Positions 5,002-13,198 of a DNA stretch of 13,561 nt are shown in pieces (positions within the stretch are counted from its first letter, which is position 1; every line of letters starts with the position of its first letter). Source of the DNA: Leptolyngbya sp. SIO4C1. GTDB lineage: Bacteria > Cyanobacteriota > Cyanobacteriia > Phormidesmidales > Phormidesmidaceae. The position numbers and the translations under genes were made by a program. The stretch lies in the NCBI GenBank assembly GCA_010671975.1, contig JAAHIA010000090.1:1-13561 (forward strand), in the 5' to 3' direction. Under the pieces are notes generated by a model that ran no database searches, was not told the origin of the DNA, and saw nothing but the letters and a program-made list of their open reading frames with translations.

Positions 5002-8000
5002 GTGCCCGCCCTGTCTATCAATCTGCTGGGTAACTTGAACCTTACCTACGCTGATACGTCTCTAACAAGCGTTAAAACAGAGCGCTTACAGGCGCTATTG
5101 GCTTATATCTTGCTACATCGTGATAGACCTCAGCTGCGACAGCAGATAGCTGTGCAGCTATGGCCCGAGGCGTCAGAATCGGATGCCAAAGCCAACCTGC
5201 GGCGACGGCTGCACGAGCTGCGGCAGCTTTTACCGGAGTCTGATCGGTTTTTACGGGTTGAGCCTAAGTTTCTACAGTGGGTTGGCGATGCGCCCTATAC
5301 GCTCGATGTGGCTGATTTTGAAGCCGCTATCGCAACTGCCCAAACCCCTGATCCGACCATTGCTCGCCAGGCATTGACCCGAGCCGCCGATCTCTATCGC
5401 GATGAGCTGCTGCCGAGCTGCTACGACGACTGGATTATTGCGCCGCGCGATCGGCTCAAGCAGCAGGCAATCGACAGCTTAGATCGACTGGTGCGTCTTT
5501 TACTAGATCAAGCCGACTGGCAGGGCGCTATCCGCTATGCTCAGCAGCTATTGCAGCTCAATCCGCTGTGTGAAACGGCCTACTGTCATCTGATGCGATC
5601 GCACGCTCAGCTGGGCGATCGCGCCAGCGCCCTGCAGGTTTACCACCGCTGTATGACTGTCTTACGAGAGGCGCTAGGTGTGAGTCCGAGCCCGAGTACC
5701 TGTCAGCTCTATGAACAGCTGCTGACGATGGAAGACGAGGCGCTGTCTAGCGATCGATCGGGCTGGGAGACTTGCGATCGCGCCGCTTCTTTTTCCCTAA
5801 CGAATATTGCTCTCCCATCCCTACCCGAGCCGCCGGTCGCTACGATTCCCCTGATTGGTCGCGCCGCCGAGTGGGCAACGGTGCAAACGTGGAAAACCTA
5901 TCAACAAACCGCCGATCGGGAAGCGCTGCTGCTGCTAACAGGTGAACCTGGCATTGGCAAAACCCGTCTGCTAGAAGCGCTGGCCCAGCAGGTCCGAACT
6001 GAAGGCGGTGTGGTTCTCTGGGGACGGGGCTTTGAGGCAGAAATGCTGCGTCCCTACGGCGTTTGGATGGATGCCTTTCGCGCCAGTCAAGCTAATGAAT
6101 TTCTCAGCGAAATGGCAGCGCTGCTGCAGTCAGAGCCCACCGATGCGATGCTGAATCGCAGCCGTTTGTTAGACGCTGGCGTGCAGCTAATTCAATCGCT
6201 AGCCGCGCATCACAGTCCTGTACTGATTGTGCTAGACGATATTCAATGGCTAGACGACGCCTCTATCGCCTTTTTGCATTACGCCGCTCGGCTACTGAGT
6301 CAGCACCCGGTGCTGTTTGCGCTAGCCGCCCGTCAGCGCGAGCTAGATAGCAATCTTGCCGTCTCTAAGTTTCTCCAGACCCTACAGCGCGAGCAGCGTC
6401 TGCAGCGCTTACAGCTAGGACCGCTCGATCTAGAGCACACGGCTGAGTTAGTTCACCAGGTCAGTCAGACCGTAAATGGCGAGCGGGTATTTACCGACAG
6501 CGGCGGCAATCCACTGTTTATTTTAGAAGTCGCTCGGGTGCGTTCAGCAGCAACAGAGCCTGGCGCCAGCGATTTAGCCGCCCTTATTCGAGGACGGCTG
6601 TTATTGCTAGATGACCAGGCCCGTCATCTAGTTTTTTGGGCAGCGGCGCTAGGGCGCAGCTTTAGCCCCACGACGCTGGCTCAGGTGGTCAACTGCTCGC
6701 TGCCGCAACTGCTGACCACGCTAGAACACCTAGAGCAGCATGGGATTCTTCGCCCAGGTAGCGCGCTCACCGGCGAGTGCTGTTACGATTTTGCTCACGA
6801 TATTGTGCGTCAGATAGCCTATCAGCAGCTCTCAGATCCGCGTCGCCGCCTGATTCATAGCCACATTGCGCAGGCGCTCAATCAGTCTCTAGCACAGCAT
6901 CCGGATGAAGTTGGCAACGTTGCCTATCACGCCTCGCTCGGCGGCGATCATCTCCTGGCAGCCACTGCTGCTTTAGCCGCGGCGGAACGACATCTGCGCC
7001 TATTTGCTTATGCCGAAGCTGCTGAAGTCGCCCAGCAGGGCATTCGCCACTGTCAACCGCTTGAGTTAGCCGACCGCCTACCTTTGCAGCTACGGTTGTT
7101 GCGAACCCATGTAAAAGCAGGCGTGCGCAAAGACCAGGGAGCAGAACTAGCCGAGGCGTTGCAGCAGCTCACCGAACAGGCGGCAGCCAACGATCTCAAA
7201 GACGCCGAGGCAATCGGTTTAGAAGCCCTGATGCTGCTGAACTACGACCACGGTCAGCTAGCTCAGGTATACCAGCATTCGCTACAAGCTGCTGAGCAAG
7301 CTCGCTTGGCGAGTCCAGCCACAACCGCCTATATGCTAGCTCGCACCGGCTCCTGCCTCGCAGAAATTGGGCGAGAAATGGTCCGCGCTGAAGCCCTGTT
7401 ATTAGAAGCCCAGTCCGTTGCCGAACGGGTGGGTCTGCAGCCGATTGATATTCCTGCTGGTCTGGGCTGTATTTACCGCTATCAGGGGCATGTAAGCGCT
7501 GCTCGAGAGTCCTTGGAACAGGGATGGCAGCTGGCACAGACAGAGCAAGATCACTGGCGAGAATGTTCCTGCCTGATGAACTTGGTGATGCTAGCGCTAG
7601 AGGCCGATGACCCTGTGACTGCACTGAGCTATTGCGATGAACTGACGGCGGTGGCGGCGCAGATGGGCGAAGGCAGCGAGGCCTCGCACGCGGCAGCGTT
7701 AGATGCGCTGATTCACTATTGGCTGGGTACGCCGAGCGCAGAGGAAAGATTAGCGCGATCGCAGCAAACCTTAGCGCAGATCGATTCTCCCCGAATGGTG
7801 GCCTACAGTCAAACAATGGCGGCCCGGTTCGACCTGCAGCAGGGGTGGGTGAAGCAGGCAGCAGAGCGGGCTGAGGCAGCGCTGGCAGCCGCAAAAATTG
7901 TCAACAATCCTAGCGAAATGGCGCTGGCCTGGGCCGTCATTATTCAAGCCAGCCTACAGCAGGGCAATCACAGCTGCGCCGCCCGACATCTTGCCTCGCT

Positions 8001-8094
8001 GCGGCAAAAAACTGACTCAGCGCCGCTTAGCCACTCAGCTAGTCAGGCCCTGCAGGCAATTGAAATGCAGCTACAGCCCGTTAGCTCTCAATGA
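5002..8094 (+). CDS. SARP-like transcriptional regulator: winged helix + BTAD + AAA ATPase + helical repeats (1030 aa)
   Basis: Domains in order: an OmpR-type winged helix at about residues 3-100 (recognition region near ANLRRRLHELRQLLP), a BTAD helical domain at about 101-245 (DVADFEAAI ... ALGVSPSPST-x-QLYEQLL), a linker, an AAA/STAND ATPase from about 283 with Walker A GEPGIGKT (314-321) and Walker B VLIVLDDIQW (407-416), and a long Ala/Leu/Gln-rich helical part of TPR type to the end. This is the AfsR/MalT-like plan in which nucleotide binding and a ligand or partner switch an activator on. A TGA at 4987-4989 and no ATG for almost 200 codons make GTG 5002 the likely start, though its ribosome site (GAAGG) is very close. 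The TGA 8092-8094 overlaps the ribosome site of the next gene. Two 11-base repeats in its promoter suggest autoregulation. The inducing signal is unknown. Confidence 0.85.
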   Translation: MPALSINLLGNLNLTYADTSLTSVKTERLQALLAYILLHRDRPQLRQQIAVQLWPEASESDAKANLRRRLHELRQLLPESDRFLRVEPKFLQWVGDAPYTLDVADFEAAIATAQTPDPTIARQALTRAADLYRDELLPSCYDDWIIAPRDRLKQQAIDSLDRLVRLLLDQADWQGAIRYAQQLLQLNPLCETAYCHLMRSHAQLGDRASALQVYHRCMTVLREALGVSPSPSTCQLYEQLLTMEDEALSSDRSGWETCDRAASFSLTNIALPSLPEPPVATIPLIGRAAEWATVQTWKTYQQTADREALLLLTGEPGIGKTRLLEALAQQVRTEGGVVLWGRGFEAEMLRPYGVWMDAFRASQANEFLSEMAALLQSEPTDAMLNRSRLLDAGVQLIQSLAAHHSPVLIVLDDIQWLDDASIAFLHYAARLLSQHPVLFALAARQRELDSNLAVSKFLQTLQREQRLQRLQLGPLDLEHTAELVHQVSQTVNGERVFTDSGGNPLFILEVARVRSAATEPGASDLAALIRGRLLLLDDQARHLVFWAAALGRSFSPTTLAQVVNCSLPQLLTTLEHLEQHGILRPGSALTGECCYDFAHDIVRQIAYQQLSDPRRRLIHSHIAQALNQSLAQHPDEVGNVAYHASLGGDHLLAATAALAAAERHLRLFAYAEAAEVAQQGIRHCQPLELADRLPLQLRLLRTHVKAGVRKDQGAELAEALQQLTEQAAANDLKDAEAIGLEALMLLNYDHGQLAQVYQHSLQAAEQARLASPATTAYMLARTGSCLAEIGREMVRAEALLLEAQSVAERVGLQPIDIPAGLGCIYRYQGHVSAARESLEQGWQLAQTEQDHWRECSCLMNLVMLALEADDPVTALSYCDELTAVAAQMGEGSEASHAAALDALIHYWLGTPSAEERLARSQQTLAQIDSPRMVAYSQTMAARFDLQQGWVKQAAERAEAALAAAKIVNNPSEMALAWAVIIQASLQQGNHSCAARHLASLRQKTDSAPLSHSASQALQAIEMQLQPVSSQ

Positions 8095-8103
8095 GGAATC
8101 ACC

Positions 8104-8658
8104 ATGAGCCACGTTATGCTAAACCGCAGCTATGCCCCGCCCCTGCCGACGCCCCTCACCGACGACGCTTGGATGCGCATCAATCACGAGCTGGACTGTC
8201 ACCTAGAGGCGCGGGAGGCAGACTGGCAGCATTCCTTCATTGCCAGCGACGGCTGCCGATCGCTGTGTGACTTTGAGGTTGCCTATGCCGAAGCGATTAG
8301 AGCAGCCTGTCGCGTTGCGAGGATGCCCTTTGAGCGGGTCTGGCGGTTTGAGATCTGGTCAGGCCAATATCCGGATGCGCTGCTGACCTGCCAATCGCCG
8401 ATTGTGGCAGAGTTTACCTATGCGACGCCAATCACACCGGCAGACTATGCACAAGCGAAGCAGCAGGCTGGCCCCTGTTTGAGTGAAGCCGAGGTGCGAT
8501 CGCTGGCTACCCTAATGGCCTCAGATGGCCGCAGGTCGATTTGTCTATTTGAAGCCGCCAGCGCCGAAGCCGTGCGATTGGCGTTTCGCAAAGCTCAAAT
8601 TCCCTTTCAGCGCGTGTGGCGATCGCACTTGCTAATGCCCTCTGCTAGCGCTGTCTAA
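8104..8658 (+). CDS. Tandem DUF4242-like repeat protein (184 aa)
   Basis: The protein is an internal duplication. Residues 16-84 and 108-176 align without gaps at an offset of 92; over residues 43-81 versus 135-173, 23 of 39 positions are identical. Each copy has the core ASDG-x-RS-x-C-x-FE, then AEA and PF-x-RVWR. This resembles DUF4242, a small ferredoxin-like fold that includes the nickel-binding Streptomyces protein SCO4226 (from memory), normally as a single domain. C55 and C147 are kept in both copies and could bind metal. The ribosome site GAGGA overlaps the stop codon of the regulator gene and the gap is 9 bases, so translation is probably coupled. I infer a partner or ligand sensor for the regulator; this is not shown by the sequence. 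Confidence 0.7.
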   Translation: MSHVMLNRSYAPPLPTPLTDDAWMRINHELDCHLEAREADWQHSFIASDGCRSLCDFEVAYAEAIRAACRVARMPFERVWRFEIWSGQYPDALLTCQSPIVAEFTYATPITPADYAQAKQQAGPCLSEAEVRSLATLMASDGRRSICLFEAASAEAVRLAFRKAQIPFQRVWRSHLLMPSASAV

Positions 8659-8667
8659 TTCAGCTTT

Positions 8668-8886
8668 TCAAAGCAGTTCATCGCGATCAGACTCAAACGC
8701 TGGGAAGTCGGGGGTGCCTGTGTAGGACAAGATAGCCTCCGGCCATTGGTAAGCGGAAACAGCTGTTGTTTGGATTGCCTGACGTAAAGCTTGCAGAAGT
8801 ACGGTTTGGAGTGGCCTATTTGATTGCGCTGCTTGGCGAAGCAGGGCTTGCTCAAGATCTAGTGGTAAGTCAATTGTGATTTGCAT
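8668..8886 (-). CDS. Ribbon-helix-helix antitoxin-like protein, orphan (72 aa)
   Basis: The N-terminal strand MQITIDLPLDL followed by two helices (EQALLRQAAQ, LQTVLLQALRQAI) is the look of RHH/CopG-type DNA-binding antitoxins. The tail WPEAILSYTGTPDFPAFES-x-RDEL matches, from memory, a large cyanobacterial antitoxin family that normally ends some 8-10 residues later (PPREPEL-like) and is followed by a VapC-type toxin gene. Here the frame stops at TGA right after DELL and only 9 bases remain to the convergent DUF4242 gene, so no toxin is present. AGGAG eight bases before the ATG supports expression. It lies 44 bases downstream of larB on the same strand. It may be a relic or a solitary regulator. 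Confidence 0.65.
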   Translation of the reverse strand: MQITIDLPLDLEQALLRQAAQSNRPLQTVLLQALRQAIQTTAVSAYQWPEAILSYTGTPDFPAFESDRDELL

Positions 8887-8930
8887 AGAATACTCTCCTA
8901 GCGTTTAAGTTAGAAGCCTAAACTGTTCAA

Positions 8931-9719
8931 CTAGGACCTCAAAGACCGCTGCGCGAGCTTGGCTGCCGTCCTAAGAATCTGCCCGGCCAAGACAGCAGCG
9001 CCAAAGCCGTTGTCAATGTTCATCACGCCGATGCCCGCTGCGCAGGAGTTGAGCATGGTCAGCAGTGCCGACACGCCGCCAAAGCTGGCTCCGTAGCCAA
9101 CGCTGGTCGGCACAGCAATCACCGGACAGCTGGCTAGCCCCGCCACCACGCTCGGCAGCGCGCCTTCCATGCCTGCGACCACAATCAGCACGTCAGACTG
9201 ATCGATCACCTGGCGATTGTTCAGCAGTCGGTGAATGCCAGCGACCCCGACATCCCACAGCCGCGATACTTGAAAGCCAGACAGCTCGGCTGTGATGGCT
9301 GCCTCTTCCGCCGCCGGCAGATCAGCTGTGCCAGCGGTCAAAATGCCAATTGTGCCCGGATGCTGCGGCGCTAGCGTTTCTGGCTGCAGCGCACAGATTT
9401 TGGCCATCTCGTAATATCGTAGCTGCGGCAGCGCCTCTCGCAGCGCCACATAAACTTCGGGCTGGATGCGCGTTGCCATCACCACTGAGTTGCGCAGCTG
9501 TATCGCCCGAAATAGCTGAATTAGCTGCTCATTCGTCTTGTCTTGCCCCCAGATCACTTCAGGAAACCCTGTGCGCAGCGCCCGGTGGTGATCGACTTTG
9601 GCAAAATCGCCCACTGGCTCGTAGTCTAGGTGTTTTAGTTTTTCAAGCGCGGCATCTGGGCTTAACTGCCCCTGCGCGATCGCATCTAGTAAATCTCGCA
9701 ATACGTGAGGTTGCGTCAC
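8931..9719 (-). CDS. larB: Nickel-pincer cofactor biosynthesis protein LarB
   Basis: The sequence is full-length LarB. An N-terminal helical part (LRDLLDAIAQGQLSPDAAL, DYEPVGDFAKVDHHR, FPEVIWG) is followed by a PurE-like domain with TAGTADLPAAEEA, DVGVAGIHRLL, VVAGMEGALPSVVAGL, PTSVGYGASFGG and NSCAAGIGVMNIDNGFGAA. LarB carboxylates and hydrolyses nicotinic acid adenine dinucleotide to the dicarboxylated mononucleotide that LarE and LarC turn into the nickel-pincer nucleotide. The Cys in NSCAAG (near residue 226) is the conserved one thought to attack the nicotinate ring. The start is uncertain: TTG 9725 or GTG 9719. GTG is preferred because GGA lies six bases upstream and the protein then begins (M)TQP like relatives. 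An in-frame TAG at 9750-9752 bounds it. larC and larE are not in this window. Confidence 0.9.
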   Translation of the reverse strand: MTQPHVLRDLLDAIAQGQLSPDAALEKLKHLDYEPVGDFAKVDHHRALRTGFPEVIWGQDKTNEQLIQLFRAIQLRNSVVMATRIQPEVYVALREALPQLRYYEMAKICALQPETLAPQHPGTIGILTAGTADLPAAEEAAITAELSGFQVSRLWDVGVAGIHRLLNNRQVIDQSDVLIVVAGMEGALPSVVAGLASCPVIAVPTSVGYGASFGGVSALLTMLNSCAAGIGVMNIDNGFGAAVLAGQILRTAAKLAQRSLRS

Positions 9720-9826
9720 AGCCAATCCAAAAATCAGACCTGTAATACGCTAACGTGATCGCAGCCCAATTGGCGATAGCCTCCTTTGATTCTTTCTGCC
9801 TTTCCAACCCTCCCCATCGCCTGACC

Positions 9827-11158
9827 ATGCCCACCGATATTCTCATCCTCACTAACGCGCCTGGCGAAGTTACCACCTGGGTTAAGCCGGTTGTGAAGGC
9901 GCTGCGCGATCGCACCGCTCCTGGCGATATTCGCATTTCCGTCATGCTCTCGCCCTGCCCACACGCTTCCGGGGGCGAAGCCGAGTCGCTGCGCAGCTAT
10001 CCTGAGGTCGATCGGGTGCAGGAGCCAGCGCATTTTTTTCGATTTTTGCTCACGGGCAAAACAGCCGCCAGCTGGGACTGGCATCGGCGCGGCGCGGTGG
10101 TCTTTCTCGGCGGCGATCAGTTCTATGCGGTGGTGGCTGCGAAGCGGCTAGGCTATCGCTGCGTGGTCTATGCCGAGTGGGAAGCGCGCTGGGCCAGCCA
10201 GGTCGATCGCTTTGGCGTCATGCAGGCCAGCGTGATTGACGGGCTAAAGCCGCAGTATCGCCACAAGGCGACGGTAGTGGGCGACCTGATGGCCGATGTG
10301 CAGTTCTCTGAGCAAACCGCCAAGATTCAAGCGCAGCTGGCGCTGATGCCAGAGACGGAGCTGCTGGGAATGCTGCCTGGCTCAAAGGGCATGAAGGCAA
10401 AAGCCGGGGTACCGCTGGTGCTCGCGATCGCAGACTATCTCTACCCGCTGCGATCGCAGCTGCGCTTTGTTGTACCGGTGGCCCCCACGCTCGACATTGC
10501 TACGCTGGTGAGCTACGCCGACCCGGCCCAGAACTCAATGACGGCCCTAATGCAGAGCCCCCCCGCAAAGCTGGTGCAGCCTGATGCGGGGCTGCCCTAT
10601 CTGCAAACCCCAGCCGGTGCCAAAGTCTATCTCTGGACAGCGTTTCCAGCACTCGATTTATTGGCCCAGTGTCGGCTCTGCCTGACCACCGTAGGTGCCA
10701 ATACGGCTCAGCTCGGCGCGCTCGGCATCCCGATGATAGTCCTGCTGCCGACCCAGCAGCTCGACGCCATGCGCTCTTGGGACGGGCTGCCCGGTCTGCT
10801 GGCGCAGCTGCCGGTCATTGGCACCCCGATTAGCAAGCTGACTAACCGCGTGATGCTGCACTTCATCCAACAACAGGGCCGTCGGTTTGCCTGGCCCAAT
10901 ATCTGGGCCGAACGCGAAGTAGTGCCTGAGCTGCTGGGTCATCTGACAGCCGAGAGCATTGGTCAGCACGTGATTGACCTCCTAGAGCAGCCGCAGACGC
11001 TGAGCAATATGCGAGACCAGCTGCGGCGGCTGCGCGGCCCGTCGGGGGCTGCTACCCGCATGGCCGAAATCATTCTAGACGCAGTAGACTACCCCTATAG
11101 GGATATCGCGCAGCACTATGGCTCCCCAGTTTCAGTACCCCCAAACTCGCACAGTTGA
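9827..11158 (+). CDS. LpxB-like GT-B glycosyltransferase, cyanobacterial type (443 aa)
   Basis: From ATG 9827 the protein has a two-lobed GT-B layout like lipid-A-disaccharide synthase. ILTNAPGEVTTWV (residues 7-19) replaces the usual AGE-SGD loop. FLGGDQFY (93-100) and VYAEWEARW (114-122) follow, then VGDLMAD (151-157) where LpxB has VG(H)PLxD, GMLPGSK (181-187), and TTVGANTAQLGALGIPM (287-303) in the donor-binding lobe. LpxB joins UDP-diacylglucosamine and lipid X; whether this divergent form does the same is not certain, though it could serve the lipopolysaccharide pathway that LptF/G exports. An upstream GTG at 9755 would add 24 residues with no family likeness, so ATG 9827 is preferred; no ribosome site is clear. 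It is divergent from larB, and its last 41 bases overlap the next gene. Confidence 0.75.
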   Translation: MPTDILILTNAPGEVTTWVKPVVKALRDRTAPGDIRISVMLSPCPHASGGEAESLRSYPEVDRVQEPAHFFRFLLTGKTAASWDWHRRGAVVFLGGDQFYAVVAAKRLGYRCVVYAEWEARWASQVDRFGVMQASVIDGLKPQYRHKATVVGDLMADVQFSEQTAKIQAQLALMPETELLGMLPGSKGMKAKAGVPLVLAIADYLYPLRSQLRFVVPVAPTLDIATLVSYADPAQNSMTALMQSPPAKLVQPDAGLPYLQTPAGAKVYLWTAFPALDLLAQCRLCLTTVGANTAQLGALGIPMIVLLPTQQLDAMRSWDGLPGLLAQLPVIGTPISKLTNRVMLHFIQQQGRRFAWPNIWAEREVVPELLGHLTAESIGQHVIDLLEQPQTLSNMRDQLRRLRGPSGAATRMAEIILDAVDYPYRDIAQHYGSPVSVPPNSHS

Positions 11159-13178
11159 CCAGGTTGACACCTACCACGGTACCCGCATTGCCGATCCGTA
11201 CCGCTGGCTCGAAGACCCCAACGCAGCGGATACTAAAGCCTGGGTTGAGGCCCAGAACGAAGTCACCTTTGGCTACTTAAAGACGCTGCCCCGAGTCGAG
11301 CCAATCAAAGCGCGGCTGACGCAGCTGTGGAACTACGAGCGCTACAGCACCCCCTTCAAGCGCGGTGGTCGCTATTTCTTTTACAAAAATGACGGGCTGC
11401 AGAACCAAAGCGTGCTCTACACGCTGCCCACGCTTGAGGCTGAGGCGACAGTGCTGCTCGACCCAAATACGCTCTCAGAAGATGGCACCATTGCGCTCAG
11501 CGGCATCGCCGTCAGCGAAGATGGCAAATATTTGGCCTACGGGCTTTCTAGCTCTGGCTCTGACTGGATGGAGTGGAAAGTCCGCAATATTGAGACGGGA
11601 GAAGATTTAGACGACTTGATCAAATGGGTCAAATTCTCTGGGGCCGCCTGGACGCATGACAGTCAGGGCTTTTTCTACAGCCGCTACGACGAGCCTAATG
11701 AAGACACCCAGTTTGAAGATGTCAATTACTATCAAAAGCTGTTCTATCACCGTGTGGGCACGCCGCAGTCAGAAGATACGCTGATCTATGAGCGCCCCGA
11801 TCAAAAAGAATGGGGTTTTAGCGGCAGCGTCACCGATGACGGGCGCTATCTGGTGATTTCAGTCTGGCGCGGCACCGAGCAGCGAAATTTAGTTTTCTAC
11901 AAAGACCTTGAAGATCCCGAGGCCGAAGTCGTCGAGCTAATCCCCGAGTTTGAGGCGCAGTACGGCCTGATTGACAACGACGGCACCACTTTCTGGTTTC
12001 AGACCGATCTCGATGCGCCGCGCAGCCGCGTGATTGCGATTGACATCACTCAGCCCGATAAGGCCAACTGGCAAGAGATTATTCCCGAAAGCGAAGAGAC
12101 CTTGGAGTCGGTCGGCCTGCTCAACCATCAGTTTATTGCTGACTATCTCAAAGACGCCTATACCACGATTAAAATCTTTGACCTGCAGGGCCGCTTCGTA
12201 AGAACGGTTGAGCTGCCTGGCATCGGCTCAGCCGGCGGCTTTGATGGCAAGAAAGACGACACCGAAACGTTTTACAGCTTTACCAGCTTTACAGTGCCAA
12301 GCCGCATCTATCGCTACAACATGGCAACGGGCGAGAGCGAGCTATTCCGCGAAGCGCAAGTAGACTTTGACCCCAGCCAGTATGAAACCCAGCAGGTGTT
12401 TTACACCAGCCAAGACGGCACGCGCATCCCGATGTTTATCACGGCTAAGAAGGGGCTGGCGCGCAACGGCCAGAATCCAACGCTGCTCTATGGCTACGGC
12501 GGTTTCAACATTTCGCTGTCGCCCAGTTTCTCCGTGAGCAATCTCACCTGGCTGGAGATGGGCGGCATCTATGCGGTGCCTAACCTGCGCGGCGGCGGCG
12601 AATATGGCGAAGACTGGCATCAGGCCGGCATCAAGCTCAACAAGCAAAACGTCTTTGATGACTTTATTGCCGCCGCCGAGTGGCTGATCGAAAACAACTA
12701 TACTAATGCTAAAAAGCTAGCCATCATGGGCGGCAGCAACGGCGGTCTGCTGGTGGGGGCCTGCCTCACGCAGCGACCCGATCTATTTGCAGCGGCGCTG
12801 CCGGCCGTGGGCGTGATGGATATGCTGCGCTTCAATCAGTTCACCATTGGCTGGGCCTGGGAGTCTGACTATGGCTCGCCGCAGAACGAAGATGAGTTTA
12901 AGGCGCTCTATGCCTATTCGCCGCTGCATAACCTCAAAGTCGACACTGCCTATCCAGCGGTGCTGATTACAACTGCTGACCATGACGACCGGGTGGTGCC
13001 GGCCCACAGCTTTAAGTTTGCAGCCGCGCTGCAGGCAGCGCACGCCGGTGACAGTCCGGTGATGATTCGGATTGAGACCAAAGCCGGCCACGGTGCGGGC
13101 AAACCCACAGCCAAAATTATTGAAGAGGTAGCGGATAAGTGGGCTTTCCTGGCAGAGGTTTTGGAGATGAAGGCGTAG
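11118..13178 (+). CDS. Prolyl oligopeptidase (S9A family, 686 aa)
   Basis: The protein has the length and order of cytosolic prolyl oligopeptidase: N-terminal YPQTRTVDQVDTYHGTRIAD-PYRWLEDP, a seven-bladed propeller from about 70 to 425, and an alpha/beta-hydrolase domain. Catalytic residues are S540 in MGGSNGGLL, D624 in DHDDRVVP and H658 in AGHGAG. YGYGGFN (458-464) and PNLRGGGEYGEDWH are the usual signature segments. The enzyme cuts short peptides after proline. There is no signal peptide, so it should act in the cytoplasm. ATG 11118 is the only usable start, and its first 41 bases lie inside the LpxB-like gene in another frame, which implies co-transcription and coupled translation. It ends 20 bases before the convergent next gene. 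Confidence 0.92.
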   Translation: MAPQFQYPQTRTVDQVDTYHGTRIADPYRWLEDPNAADTKAWVEAQNEVTFGYLKTLPRVEPIKARLTQLWNYERYSTPFKRGGRYFFYKNDGLQNQSVLYTLPTLEAEATVLLDPNTLSEDGTIALSGIAVSEDGKYLAYGLSSSGSDWMEWKVRNIETGEDLDDLIKWVKFSGAAWTHDSQGFFYSRYDEPNEDTQFEDVNYYQKLFYHRVGTPQSEDTLIYERPDQKEWGFSGSVTDDGRYLVISVWRGTEQRNLVFYKDLEDPEAEVVELIPEFEAQYGLIDNDGTTFWFQTDLDAPRSRVIAIDITQPDKANWQEIIPESEETLESVGLLNHQFIADYLKDAYTTIKIFDLQGRFVRTVELPGIGSAGGFDGKKDDTETFYSFTSFTVPSRIYRYNMATGESELFREAQVDFDPSQYETQQVFYTSQDGTRIPMFITAKKGLARNGQNPTLLYGYGGFNISLSPSFSVSNLTWLEMGGIYAVPNLRGGGEYGEDWHQAGIKLNKQNVFDDFIAAAEWLIENNYTNAKKLAIMGGSNGGLLVGACLTQRPDLFAAALPAVGVMDMLRFNQFTIGWAWESDYGSPQNEDEFKALYAYSPLHNLKVDTAYPAVLITTADHDDRVVPAHSFKFAAALQAAHAGDSPVMIRIETKAGHGAGKPTAKIIEEVADKWAFLAEVLEMKA

Positions 13179-13198
13179 GTGGGGTGGGTTTTTAATTT

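Noticed and set aside
7196..7894. 232-codon reverse frame rich in Pro, Arg and Ser
   Set aside because: It lies wholly within the regulator gene on the other strand. The composition is typical of the complement of a G+C-rich gene and no motif is recognisable.
9755..9826. N-terminal extension of the LpxB-like protein from GTG 9755
   Set aside because: The 24 extra residues show no family likeness, and the conserved protein begins at ILILTNAPGE right after ATG 9827.
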